Assembly (NCBI RefSeq): GCF_019100565.1
Contig: NZ_JAHRID010000002.1
Location: forward strand, 186,001 to 250,000
Direction of reading: 5' to 3'
DNA length: 64,000 nucleotides
Source: Arsukibacterium indicum
GTDB taxonomy: Bacteria; Pseudomonadota; Gammaproteobacteria; Enterobacterales; Alteromonadaceae
The notes beneath the pieces were generated by a model, which saw only the letters and a list, made by a program, of their open reading frames with translations, searched no databases and had not been told where the DNA came from. Shown here piece after piece: positions 47,280 to 57,200 of the stretch. Made by a program: the position numbers and the translations under genes. Numbering within the stretch: position 1 is the stretch's first letter; every line of letters begins with the position of its first letter.

Positions 47280-48734
47280 TCAGTTAAAGGGATTTTCATT
47301 TATTGGCCAGATTGGCCGTCTGAGTTTTTGATAGTCGTTACGTTTGGGATCGCTTGGATACGGCGCGCCGGCATCAACATAGATAATCTGGCTGGCCAGC
47401 GGCGCAAACCCCTGATAAAAATGATTGGTCGATTTTACCAGCAGGATCCGGCGCTCCTCAGGTGCAATACCCAGCGCCCGGAACAGACTGGGATCAAATG
47501 ACTGACAACGGTTGCTGTTTAAAATAACCTCAATGCCGTCAAAGCTGATTAAGGCACAATCGCCCATGGGCACGCTGCTGTCGGCAAATTGCTGGCTGGC
47601 ATTGGTCTGCAAACGCTCAACCCTGACCCTTTTGTCCAGTGGTGGCCCGGCGGTCGCGCCACTTTTACCGCCAAAACGCAGCGCAATATCCGCCCCTTCT
47701 CCTGCAGCAAAACACAGCTTTACCGCCATCGGGTCCCAGATCGTTCCTACCGCTACTCCGGTCAGCTTTCTGGCAATAATTTGCTCTAAAATCAGTGTGC
47801 CATCGCCGGCCACCCCGCCACCTGGGTTATCCCAGACATCAGCCAGCACTGTCGTACCGTCAGCCATGCCAGCCAGATCCAGAGCACTGGCAATATCATT
47901 AAACTGAGGCAAGGTACGACCGCGAAAGCTATATAGCTCAATGCCAAGTTCAGCTGCCAGCGCCTGACCCCGTTCAGGCTGGTTATCGGTTATTACCAGT
48001 AATTTAGTTCCCATATCGGCAACATCGCCAGCCATAAAACCATGAATAACTGAGATAGACAACACACCGGCTTGCTGCTCCAGTTTTCTTATTTTTGCGA
48101 CAAAAGATTTCATCGGTTCGTGGGTTGTTGGCAACACATCTATCATCCGACAATCAAAGCTGTTCATTTCAGGCTTTATCTGGCCCCTGACCGCCGCCAG
48201 AGCCAGTTGCACCAGTTCCCGTGCCCGCTGCATAAAATCTAAATGGGGAAATTCTTTAAAAGCGATCAGCAAGTTAGCGGCAGTTTGTCGTTTTGCCGTT
48301 AAATGACTATGCGGGTCCAGCGTGGCGCCAATAATGGTTTTCGGGCCAACAATCTGCCTTACCCGCCCCAATAAATCCCCTTCACAGTCATCATAGCCCT
48401 GTGCCACCATAGCGCCATGTAACCCCAGCAGTACCGCATCTACCGGCATTGCTTGCTGTAATTGCTGCAAAATTTCATCCCGCAGGTGTTCGTAAGACTG
48501 CCGGTTTAGCAAGCCACCCGGCTCCGCCCAGGCACAACTGCCTTCAATCAGCTGCAATGAGGGATCGGCTGCTACTGCTTCACGACAGGCTATCAGAGGC
48601 GCACTGCAGAGGGTTGGTGTCGCGGGGTGCTGACCAGGAGGCGCGTAAAAGCTGGCATAAAAACTATGCACGTCAGTATACATTGGCGAAAAGGTATTGG
48701 TTTCTGTAGCCAGTGATGCGGTAAATATACGCAT
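47280..48734 (-). CDS. M81 family metallopeptidase (MlrC-like)
   Basis: 484 residues. The start at 48734 is certain in practice: a full GGAGGAA precedes it and the protein opens MRIFTASLATETNTFSP, the family's usual beginning. Other marks are LLGLHGAMVAQGYDDCEGDLL, GATLDPHSHLTAKR and LADVWDNPGGGVAGDGT. The family is named for MlrC, which cleaves linearised microcystin, a peptide containing D-amino acids; most members have unknown substrates. It is the last gene of the rpiR-ridA-symporter-M81 operon, 10 bp after the symporter gene. Confidence 0.9.
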   Translation of the reverse strand: MRIFTASLATETNTFSPMYTDVHSFYASFYAPPGQHPATPTLCSAPLIACREAVAADPSLQLIEGSCAWAEPGGLLNRQSYEHLRDEILQQLQQAMPVDAVLLGLHGAMVAQGYDDCEGDLLGRVRQIVGPKTIIGATLDPHSHLTAKRQTAANLLIAFKEFPHLDFMQRARELVQLALAAVRGQIKPEMNSFDCRMIDVLPTTHEPMKSFVAKIRKLEQQAGVLSISVIHGFMAGDVADMGTKLLVITDNQPERGQALAAELGIELYSFRGRTLPQFNDIASALDLAGMADGTTVLADVWDNPGGGVAGDGTLILEQIIARKLTGVAVGTIWDPMAVKLCFAAGEGADIALRFGGKSGATAGPPLDKRVRVERLQTNASQQFADSSVPMGDCALISFDGIEVILNSNRCQSFDPSLFRALGIAPEERRILLVKSTNHFYQGFAPLASQIIYVDAGAPYPSDPKRNDYQKLRRPIWPINENPFN

Positions 48735-48744
48735 TATTCCTCCG

Positions 48745-50235
48745 CTAATTGACGCGGGTTTGAAGTGATTGGTCTGCCGGTTGCTGCGAAGCAGCCGGGC
48801 CAGACTCACGCTGTGAGGTAATGATTGCCAGCGCCTGTTGCCGGCTGATAGCCGGCGGCGGAGTGATTAAACTTACCGTTACCGCAGCCAGTAAAGCGGC
48901 TGCTACCGCAGGTAAACAGGGGTTGCCCCAGTATGCCAGCCAGACGGCCTGATTAAGCAACACCAGCGAGGTTATCATTGCGCTTAGCATGGCTGCTAAT
49001 GCTCCCTGCCAGCTGAAACGCAGCCAGAACCGGCCAAGTAAGGCGCAGACAAATAAGCCAGACATCAGGGTGGAGATCATGCCGGTGATATAGCGAATTA
49101 AATCATCTGACAACAGCGCCAGGGTAAGCGCCAGCCCCGACACAAGCAATACGGCCAGCCGGGAATATAAAATAGCCCGATCCGCTGGCGGCATACTGCC
49201 GGTTGCACCCTGATAAAGATCCCGGATCAGTACCGATACTGCTGCAATCGCATCAGAGCTGGCGGATGATAAAGTGGCCGATAAACCGGCCAACAGTACC
49301 ACCATGCTCAGTAACGCTGGCAGCAATAGTACCGTCAGGGTGGTAAAAGCAAACTGATGGTTTTGCAGATCAGGTGCCATCACCCGCGCAGTTATACCAA
49401 TTAAGGCGGGTAACGCAGCGAATGCCAGATAAAGTAAACCTGAACAGGTAAAAGAACGCCGTACCGTCTTAACACTTTTTGCAGCATAAATACGTTGCCG
49501 GAAAGAAGGGGTCGCCATGACCCCGATGGCCACCACGCCAGCCAGTGAAACTGCTGGTAATGCGGCTATAGACGTTACCGTACCGCTTTCCTTTGCCAGT
49601 GAAAGCGCCATATTAAGCTGGTTTAGGCCGCCAACAGCTTGTACGGCCGCATAACTCATCAGTAAAAAGCCGGTAAACAAAACCAGGGCCATCAGGCTGT
49701 CTGTCCAGATAACGGCGCGGTAGCCACCAATCATCACATATAACGTATAAGCTCCGCCGATCATCAGCTTGGCATAAAATAAGTCAATTCCGGTTGCCCA
49801 GGACAAATACAAGGCTCCGCCAATAATATGGGCACCGAGCCAGCCAAGCGATGCCAGAAATATCAGAATTGCACTACCCTGTTTAACCCAAAGGTTGGCT
49901 CCAACGTAATAACTGAGCTCCTCGCTCATGGTCATAAAGCGCTTTTGCCGTAACGGTGCAAATAACCAGGCTGTCAGTAAAATACCCAGCGCGCCGCCAA
50001 CACCGTAAAGCATGCCACTCCAGCCGTGGTTATAGGCAAAGCCAACGGCGCCCATACTGGTACCGGTGCCAATCATCGTCGCCACGGTACTGCCAAACGT
50101 TAGACGGGTGGAGACATTGCGCCCCGCCAGCAGAAAATCATCATTGCTCTGCTGACGCCTTGATACCAGATAACTGATCACAATCATCAGCATCAGATAA
50201 AGGCCGAAACCAAGCAAAAAATGGCTGCTGTTCAT
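48745..50235 (-). CDS. Sodium:solute symporter (SSS family)
   Basis: 496-residue inner-membrane transporter with about 13 hydrophobic segments. Family marks are the N-terminal YLVSRRQQSNDDFLLAGRNVS, then GTGTSMGAVGFAYNHGW, and the sodium-site region LAGLSATLSSASSDAIAAVSVLIRDLY. It should take up a small organic solute with sodium. The start at 50235 lies one base after the ridA stop codon; the longer frame from 50253 would overlap ridA. Its partners suggest an amino acid or peptide-derived substrate, but this is inferred. Confidence 0.9.
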   Translation of the reverse strand: MNSSHFLLGFGLYLMLMIVISYLVSRRQQSNDDFLLAGRNVSTRLTFGSTVATMIGTGTSMGAVGFAYNHGWSGMLYGVGGALGILLTAWLFAPLRQKRFMTMSEELSYYVGANLWVKQGSAILIFLASLGWLGAHIIGGALYLSWATGIDLFYAKLMIGGAYTLYVMIGGYRAVIWTDSLMALVLFTGFLLMSYAAVQAVGGLNQLNMALSLAKESGTVTSIAALPAVSLAGVVAIGVMATPSFRQRIYAAKSVKTVRRSFTCSGLLYLAFAALPALIGITARVMAPDLQNHQFAFTTLTVLLLPALLSMVVLLAGLSATLSSASSDAIAAVSVLIRDLYQGATGSMPPADRAILYSRLAVLLVSGLALTLALLSDDLIRYITGMISTLMSGLFVCALLGRFWLRFSWQGALAAMLSAMITSLVLLNQAVWLAYWGNPCLPAVAAALLAAVTVSLITPPPAISRQQALAIITSQRESGPAASQQPADQSLQTRVN

Positions 50236-50236
50236 A

Positions 50237-50629
50237 TTAAGCCCGGTCAGCACGATAACAGGTAAGATCGACTTCTACTTTACAATCAACCACTAACGAT
50301 GCCACTGCACAGATCCGTGCTGGCGGTGCTTCAGCAAATACCTGCCGAAAAACCTGATTAAAACTGCTGAAATAACGGGCATCGGTCAGATACACTTTTA
50401 CATGCACCACATCAGAGAGCTGATATCCGGCTGCCGTCATAATATCCAGGCAGTTTTGCAACGCCAGCCGGGACTGGTCAACAATACCGCCCTCCACCAC
50501 TTCACCATCACGCATTGGCGTTTGGCCTGACACATACAACCAACCGCCAGCCTCTACTGCTTTAGCAAAGGGTAAGCGCTGGCCGCCGGTGCCGGTACTT
50601 TCATCTATGCCATATCGTGTAATGGTCAT
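50237..50629 (-). CDS. RidA family protein (enamine/imine deaminase)
   Basis: 130-residue RidA/YjgF/UK114 protein. Conserved marks are GGWLYVSGQTPMRDGEVVEGG, ALQNCLDIMTAAGYQLSDVVHVKVYLTDARYFSSFN, and the arginine in PPARICAVASLVVDCKVEVDL that binds the substrate carboxylate. RidA hydrolyses reactive enamines and imines released by PLP-dependent dehydratases. That is a good functional fit to the divergent D-amino-acid deaminase gene at 51676. It starts 3 bases after the rpiR stop codon. Confidence 0.92.
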   Translation of the reverse strand: MTITRYGIDESTGTGGQRLPFAKAVEAGGWLYVSGQTPMRDGEVVEGGIVDQSRLALQNCLDIMTAAGYQLSDVVHVKVYLTDARYFSSFNQVFRQVFAEAPPARICAVASLVVDCKVEVDLTCYRADRA

Positions 50630-50632
50630 TTG

Positions 50633-51496
50633 TTAATCTCCTAATGGCTGGCGCTCGTCGCCACCGCGATGGCTGTCCAGCGATAATTTTACCCGACGCA
50701 ACTTATCGCGTGATTTACGCTTATTCTGTTTCGCCACTTCAGTCGCCAGCACGTCAATAATGGCCAGCATGGCGTAGCGCGAGGCTGACGGTTTATAGAT
50801 AAAATCGGTTTCTGGTGCCTGCAAGCCCAACACAATATCGGCGTTATTCGCCAGCGGCGAGCCGGGCTTGGTAATAGCAATCACTTTGGCACCGTATTGG
50901 CGGGCTATCGCGGCAGAATCAATGATTTCGCCGGTATTACCGGTAAGCGAAATGGCAACCATCACATCCTGCGGCTCTACTGCCGCGGCTACCATCCGGG
51001 TTAGCAGGCCATCCTGATAACTACAAACCGGCATACCAAACCGGAATAACCGATATTGCAGCTCCTGCGAGCCAATAGATGAACCACCGCCCATGCCGAT
51101 ACAAAAAATCATCCGGGCGTTTTGCAGATAGCTAACGGCCAATTTAATATCTGCTTCCACCAGCAATTTCCGGCTTAAATCCAGGGTGTTTTTAATCGCT
51201 TCGTAAACGCCCTGAATACCATCCAGATCAGGCGTTTCGTCAACAAAACGCTGCCCTACCGCCAGGGACTGCGCCAGCTTAACTTTAAGCTGGCGCACAT
51301 CTTTACAATCTACTGTCCGGGCAAACCGGGTAACGGTAGCCTGGCTTACCCCGGCATTGGCCGAAAGCCTGGCAATACTCATTTCAGTTGCGGCTTTAAC
51401 ATTGTCGAGGATAAGCTGCGCCACCCGCTGTTCTGACTCGCTCATTTCGACAAACCGTTCAGAAATACGGGATAACACATCAATTTCGTAACTCAT
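50633..51496 (-). CDS. MurR/RpiR family transcriptional regulator
   Basis: 287-residue regulator. The N-terminal helix-turn-helix (EMSIARLSANAGVSQATVTRFART, about residues 37-60) is followed by a SIS sugar-phosphate-binding domain (ARMIFCIGMGGGSSIGSQELQYRLFRFG, ISLTGNTGEIIDSAAIA). I start it at 51496, where AGGT is 8 nt upstream; 51511 is an alternative. Members sense phosphorylated sugars or related acids. It heads the ridA-symporter-M81 operon. Palindromes and the shared bipartite element lie directly upstream, so it probably controls itself, the divergent deaminase, and perhaps the receptor/GH20 promoters. Confidence 0.92.
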   Translation of the reverse strand: MSYEIDVLSRISERFVEMSESEQRVAQLILDNVKAATEMSIARLSANAGVSQATVTRFARTVDCKDVRQLKVKLAQSLAVGQRFVDETPDLDGIQGVYEAIKNTLDLSRKLLVEADIKLAVSYLQNARMIFCIGMGGGSSIGSQELQYRLFRFGMPVCSYQDGLLTRMVAAAVEPQDVMVAISLTGNTGEIIDSAAIARQYGAKVIAITKPGSPLANNADIVLGLQAPETDFIYKPSASRYAMLAIIDVLATEVAKQNKRKSRDKLRRVKLSLDSHRGGDERQPLGD

Positions 51497-51521
51497 CGTT
51501 TTACCTGTCATGTCCTATAGT

Positions 51522-51534
51522 GTTACTCAGTAAC
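51522..51534. promoter_or_regulatory. Palindrome GTTAC-TCA-GTAAC upstream of rpiR
   Basis: A perfect 5-bp inverted repeat, 26 bp before the rpiR start at 51496. A further half site, AAAGTAACA (51542-51550), is the reverse complement of TGTTACTTT found in copy A at 43942-43950. It matches the palindrome at 44047-44061. A likely autoregulatory operator. Confidence 0.6.
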
Positions 51535-51569
51535 TTTTGCTAAAGTAACATTTCCATCATCAATAAAGA

Positions 51570-51605
51570 TACTTTGTACCATCACGACCGGAAAGTAAAT
51601 ATTAA
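51570..51605. promoter_or_regulatory. Shared bipartite element, copy B (rpiR / deaminase promoter region)
   Basis: TACTTTGTACCAT, 9 bp, AAAGTAAATATTAA: 26 of 27 fixed bases match copy A at 43945-43980, while the nine middle bases differ. The TTGTAC and TAAATA parts could serve as -35 and -10 of the deaminase promoter, so the site would overlap it. Confidence 0.7.
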
Positions 51606-51675
51606 AATGGCTTTATTACAGCCATTTACCGGTTTTTTGGTAAAAATATACTTTTACAATAAATAGCAGGTTGTT

Positions 51676-52899
51676 ATGAAGTACCAAAATATCGTTCATA
51701 AAGCAGCGACACCGGAAGCAGATAATGCCAATCTCAAGCTGTTTGAACATGATGTCTGCTTGCCCGCCGCGCTGTTAAAACAATCAGCAGTACTGCACAA
51801 CATTAACTGGATGCAGCGCTTTGCTGATGCCAGCGGGGTATTGTTGGCACCGCATGGTAAAACCACCATGACGCCATGGCTGTTTAAGCAACAACTGGCG
51901 GCAGGCGCGTGGGGACTGACAGTGGCAACAGCCTATCAGGCCATCGTCGCAGCAGAAGCTGGAGCAAGCCGGATTATTATTGCCAACCAGTTGGTCGGGG
52001 CGGCTAATATGCAACTTATTGCCGGCTTGCTGGCCGCTGGCACAGAGGTTTTTGTCTGTGTCGATCATGCCGATAACGCCCGGGCCCTGTCAGCCTTTTT
52101 TCAGGCCAGGCAATTGCAGCTGCCAGTACTGATTGAACTGGGCGTACCGGGCGGCCGCTGTGGCTGCCGAACCAATCAACAGGCACTTATCCTTGCTGAG
52201 CAGCTTAGCAGCATGCCTGGCCTGGCACTGGCTGGGATTGAATTTTATGAGGGAGTGATCAACAGCAGCGATGTGAAGAACAGTGTGGCCCAGTTCGCAC
52301 AACAAGCGGCAGCGCTTTGTAAAGCGCTGTTCCGGCAAAAGTTACTGACTCATTCTCAGTTACTGATTAGCGGCGCGGGTTCAGCCTGGTACGATATTGT
52401 CGCCGCAGAATTAACCAAAGCCACGGTGCCAACCGACATGCAGATTGTGCTGCGTCCCGGCTGCTATATCAGCCATGACCAGGGCATTTACTGTCAGGCT
52501 CAGCATGCTATTGATTCACGCAGTAAACTGGCTGCCAAGCTCGGCTCCAGTTTAGTCAATGCCTTGCAAATTGCGGTTTATGTGCAATCGCTACCCGAGC
52601 CGGGGCTGGCAATTCTCGCTTTTGGTAAGCGTGATGCAGCCTTTGACGCTGGGTTGCCGCAGGCAGATGCCCTGTACCGGGATGGTCAGCTTATCTGCGA
52701 TAAGCTGACTGACTGCCAGACGGTAAAAGTAATGGATCAGCATGCATTCTGGCACTACAGCCCGCAAGTAACACCCAAGGTAGGTGATATTGTGCTGCTC
52801 AGCACGTCGCACCCATGTTTGACCTTTGATAAATGGCGAGAGTTGTGGTTAACAGATGACAACTACAACCTGTTGCATACTGTAGAAACACGATTTTGA
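51676..52899 (+). CDS. D-amino-acid deaminase / DSD1-type PLP enzyme
   Basis: 407-residue fold-type III PLP enzyme of the D-threonine aldolase / D-serine dehydratase-like group. The PLP lysine is in APHGKTTMTPW; the C-terminal metal-binding HPCLTFD motif of DSD1 enzymes is present, as is GVPGGRCGCR. It should release ammonia from D-serine or D-threonine-like substrates, giving an enamine/imine that RidA clears. It is divergent from rpiR across a 179-bp regulatory region with copy B of the shared element. AGG lies about 7 nt before the ATG. Confidence 0.88.
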   Translation: MKYQNIVHKAATPEADNANLKLFEHDVCLPAALLKQSAVLHNINWMQRFADASGVLLAPHGKTTMTPWLFKQQLAAGAWGLTVATAYQAIVAAEAGASRIIIANQLVGAANMQLIAGLLAAGTEVFVCVDHADNARALSAFFQARQLQLPVLIELGVPGGRCGCRTNQQALILAEQLSSMPGLALAGIEFYEGVINSSDVKNSVAQFAQQAAALCKALFRQKLLTHSQLLISGAGSAWYDIVAAELTKATVPTDMQIVLRPGCYISHDQGIYCQAQHAIDSRSKLAAKLGSSLVNALQIAVYVQSLPEPGLAILAFGKRDAAFDAGLPQADALYRDGQLICDKLTDCQTVKVMDQHAFWHYSPQVTPKVGDIVLLSTSHPCLTFDKWRELWLTDDNYNLLHTVETRF

Positions 52900-52917
52900 G
52901 CCCGTTACCCTACCCGG

Positions 52918-53475
52918 TTACTGACTCAGCTGCGCTGGCAGAATGCTACCCGGCAACTTGCTGGCCAGCGCAATTAACCGCTGCTGATGCTGACGAAGGG
53001 CCGTTCTGTCTGCTTCTGATAAGCAGGGCTCGACTACCTGGGTGATATTATCGGTTTGCGCCAGCAGTTGTTCTGCCTGCAGCCGCTGATTCTGCGGCAA
53101 AAACGGCAGGGTTTGCCGGGTTACAGATAATACCGGCTGCAGCGACTGCAATAAAGGCCAGCTTCCTTTTGCGCTTAGTTCAATGAATAACGCCGGCGTT
53201 AACTGATGTTCAGCCAGTATGTTATCCACTTCATTCAGGTAACTTTTACCCTGCTGCTGAGCCCGTACTTCAGCCGCATGGCGCGGCCAGTTGCAGTGGC
53301 GTTGCAATTTTACTTTATGCAGCGTGGCCACATCATCCTGCTGAATCCTGGCCAGCTTTGGCAAAGCAGCCTCCAACCGGCTCAGATTCTGCTCAGTCAG
53401 CACGGTATTGGCCTGAACAGTTGCAACCATTAGCACCGACAACCCCGTGGCCATAAATATCTGCCTTATCATCAT
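52918..53475 (-). CDS. Periplasmic hypothetical protein
   Basis: 185 residues with a signal peptide (MATGLSVLMVATVQA). The mature part is helical and rich in glutamine and leucine, with two cysteines (QRHCNWPRH and EPCLSEADR) that could form a disulfide. No family is recognised. AGGAG lies 4 nt before the first of two adjacent ATG codons. It is convergent with the deaminase gene and not obviously part of that system. Confidence 0.7.
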   Translation of the reverse strand: MMIRQIFMATGLSVLMVATVQANTVLTEQNLSRLEAALPKLARIQQDDVATLHKVKLQRHCNWPRHAAEVRAQQQGKSYLNEVDNILAEHQLTPALFIELSAKGSWPLLQSLQPVLSVTRQTLPFLPQNQRLQAEQLLAQTDNITQVVEPCLSEADRTALRQHQQRLIALASKLPGSILPAQLSQ

Positions 53476-53572
53476 ACTACTCCTGCTTTAACGGGCAATT
53501 TAAACCGAGTTTAGCCTTTTAACACCATCTGCTGGCTGAACACTGATTACAATTTATACCCCTGTTAAAACA

Positions 53573-54133
53573 CTAGGCTGAAAAAATAGTGAAAAGTCCC
53601 AGCAATATAAACACTGCGCAGGCTATTCGGCGCGCCCAGTCCAGCGACACTTTTTGCAGCAGCCAGCTGCCGGCATAAACCACCGGCACATTGGCGGCCA
53701 GCATGCCCAGCGTGGTGCCCCAAATCACCATCCAAACCGCGTCATCAAAGGTTGCCGCCAGAATTACCGTGGCAATCTGGGTTTTATCACCAATTTCTGC
53801 CAGAAAGAATAAAATACAACTGGCTGCAAAGGCGCCGTATTTCAAAAGCCGGGTTTCATCGCTGTCATCTTTATCCGGGATAAGCAACCAGAGTCCGACC
53901 ACGATAAAAGAGCCTCCCAGTAACCAGGGGCCAATGGCTGGTGCAATAAACTGAGCCAGCCAGACTCCCAGCCAGGCAGAAGCAGCATGGTTTAACAGGG
54001 TTGCGACCAGAATACCGGCAATAATAGCGCCTTTAGCCCGGAACCGGGCTGCCAGAAATAAAGACAGTAGTTGGGTTTTATCGCCAATTTCAGCGATGGC
54101 TACAGCAGAAAACGAGGAAAATAACGCGTCCAT
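53573..54133 (-). CDS. TMEM165/GDT1 family transporter
   Basis: 186-residue inner-membrane protein with two repeats, each with the family motif EIGDKTQ (AIAEIGDKTQLLSLFLAARF and FLAEIGDKTQIATVILAATF). About six membrane segments are visible. Bacterial members export manganese (MneA type); calcium transport is known for eukaryotic ones. I looked for a yybP-ykoY manganese riboswitch in the 74 bp upstream and saw none, although the space is short. It follows the RND permease operon on the same strand. Confidence 0.92.
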   Translation of the reverse strand: MDALFSSFSAVAIAEIGDKTQLLSLFLAARFRAKGAIIAGILVATLLNHAASAWLGVWLAQFIAPAIGPWLLGGSFIVVGLWLLIPDKDDSDETRLLKYGAFAASCILFFLAEIGDKTQIATVILAATFDDAVWMVIWGTTLGMLAANVPVVYAGSWLLQKVSLDWARRIACAVFILLGLFTIFSA

Positions 54134-54207
54134 TACAACTCTCAGTGGCGAACTTACGAAAGGCGGCAGGCATTGTATGAACTCTGTCCGCCGACCGCAA
54201 CGTTAAA

Positions 54208-57200
54208 TTAGCCCGGCGGTTGGTGGCCAGGTTTTGCTGCCAGTAACACTTTATCGCTTATTTTTCTGCTGCGCCCTACCAGGCGGCTGCAGGCACCACG
54301 CAGCTTAACTAAGCCATAGTAGGTTAACGGCACCAACAGTAAGCTGGTCAGGGTCGAGAATAATAATCCGCCGATAATCGCGATCGCCATCGGTGCGTAG
54401 CTTGGGCCACCGCCACCAATCTGAGTGCCGCCCATTGCCAGCGGCAGCAAGCCCAGTACGGTGGTTGACACGGTCATTAATATCGGTTTTAGCCTTGCTT
54501 CACAAGCATGAATAATTGTGGTTTTTAAATCCTGCAATGGCAGTAATTGCCGATCCTGGTTAATCCGGTCCACCAGTACTATGCCATTGTTCACCACAAT
54601 TCCCATCAATACCAGCATGCCAATCATGCCCATCACTCCCATGCCGGTACCGGTTAGCAGAAAGGTCCAGAACACGCCGACCAGAGAGAAAAATAACGAG
54701 CCAATTACTGCAGTTGGCAGTAATAACGATTCGAATAACGCCGCCATCACGATATAAATCATCGCGACTGCCAGCAGCATATTCACCATCATCACCTGTT
54801 GCTCTTCATCCTGGCGCTGGAAGCTGCCACGGAATGACCAGCGGTAGCCATCGGGTAAGGCAACACTTTTCATTAACTGCTCAATATCGGCCCGGGCTTT
54901 ATCCATGCTGATGTCTTTTGCCGGGTTCATCCGGATAGCAATGCCGGTAGCACGGTCAAAGCGGCGAATGCTGGATAAGCGTGGTACAACGTTCAGTTCG
55001 GCAAGTTGTGCCAGAGTAATTGCAACCCCCTCTGCCTGCGCCACCGGCAATTGCTGCAATTCAGCTAACGAGTGACTGATTTTCTCATCATAGATCAGCC
55101 GCAGCAGTAACTCGCCCTGCTCGGGGCTGCGAAAGGTTCTTAAATTGACACCGCGTAACGCCAGCGACACGCTCTGAGCCACCTGCTGCGCGCTGACGTT
55201 ATAGCGTTCAAGCTGCTGATGATTCAGAATAATTTGTACTTCCTGCTGGCCGCGGGCCAGCTCGGAACTGACATCCTCCAGGCTGGGCAGTGCCTGCAGC
55301 ATCGGTAACAGCATTTCTGATAACTCCATCAACACTTCAGTAGAGTTGCCCAGCAAATGCAGTTGCATGCCACCGCCGCCACCCCAGCCAAAAATCGGCC
55401 GTGATCTTACCAGCGTCGGCCAGTCACTGCGGATCAGCTCTTTTACCTGCTCCAGCTCCAATGGTTGACCGTCTTGCAGAATAATGGTCGACATCGCATA
55501 ACCGGCCGTGTAGTAGCTGTACACAGACTCAATATGCAATTCTTGTTGGCGGCTGTATAAATACGCCTCCATCTGACTGACTTCAGCGCGTACTTCTTCC
55601 AGACTGTAATTGCCCTGCACCTGATAATTTAAGAATAACCGGCCATTGTCGCCGTTATCGCCATTATCAGATCCCATTGAGCCCATAGGTACCACTATGC
55701 TGGCCAGCACAAGCACGGCGGCCAATGCCGACAGCTTTGGCCAGTTCATCACCGTTTGCAGACTGCGTTTATAAACACGATCTAACTTACTGCCCTTAGC
55801 GTTTTCAACCGGAATAACTTTTAGTTTGGTGGTTAACAGTGGGATCAGGCTCAGTGCCATTACCAGTGAAATTGCCAGACACAGACAAATAGCAATGGCC
55901 ACATGCTCCAGAAAAATGGTCAGCTGCATTTTCTGGCCAATAATATTTGGCAAAAACACGATAGCAGTGGTAGCGGTGCCTGCCAGTACCGCCAAACTTA
56001 CCCGGCGCACCCCACGCTCGGTAGCGGCGCGAACATCACCGCCCGCTGCCCGCTCGCGAAAGATACTTTCAGTCACCACAACAGCATTATCTACCAGCAT
56101 ACCTATCGCCAGCATTAAGCCCATCATGCTGAGGATATTCAGGCTGTAGCCCATAAAGTACATGGCACCCAGGGCGATAACAATCGCGCTCGGCACCGAT
56201 AGTACCACCACCAGGGTAGTGGTTAGATGCCTCAAAAATAAATACAACACCACGAAAGATAGCAAGGCGCCAATAGCCCCTGCCTTTAATAAGTCTTGCA
56301 GTGATGTGGTGACACCATCGGCGACATCGTCCATGACATACAAACTAATGCCATTAAATGCCGGATTGTTGTCAGCGGCTGCCACTACCGCCATCGCCGC
56401 CTTGGCTACCTCTACCAGATTAGCACCTGACTCTTTGAATACATTCATGCCAACGGCATAGGTCTGGTCTAAATGACGGCCATCTTCGCGCTTTGGCAGC
56501 TCCAGAGAAATCTCTGCCACATCGCGCAGCATTAGGCCCGGCCGCACCGGCAGCCGTTCTATTTCAGCCAGTTGCCGGTACTCCCCTAATGGCTTCACCA
56601 GCACACTTTGCTCGGCGTTACGCAATTCACCGGCAGTCAGCGCGAAATTACTGCCCCGAAGCTTTGCCAGCAGGGCATTGGCATCCACGTTCAGCGCTTT
56701 CAGCTTATCCGGGTTAAGCCGGATAATCACCTGACGTTTTTCCACGCCATACAGCTCTACTTTAGAAACGCCCTGTACCCGCTCCAGCGGCCGCTTGATC
56801 TGCTGCTCGAGTAAGTCATAAGCCATAGCCAAATCGCGTTCAGAGGAGATCCGCAGCTGGAATATCGGCATATCGTCGGTGTTAAACTGAAATACCAGCA
56901 CCCGCTCAACATCATCCGGCAGTAAATGACGGACGGTATCTATCCGTTCGCGAACTTCCAGACTTTTACTATTGATGTTTTCACTCCAGTTAAACTCGAG
57001 TGATACCTCACCGCTGTTTTCATTGGAAAAACTGCGCATCTGCTTAATACCGCTGACAGTCGCCAGTGCTTCTTCCAGAGGCCGGGTGATCAACCGCTCT
57101 ACCTCTGCCGGGCTGGCATTGTTGTAGGGCACATTGACATACAACTGCGGAATATCAATGCCCGGAAACATTTCAAGGGGTAGTAGCCGGCTGGCCAAGG

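Noticed and set aside
54134-54207. yybP-ykoY manganese riboswitch ahead of the TMEM165-type gene
   Set aside because: The 74-bp spacer lacks the conserved riboswitch segments I would expect; only a weak GGCGG/CCGCC pairing is seen.
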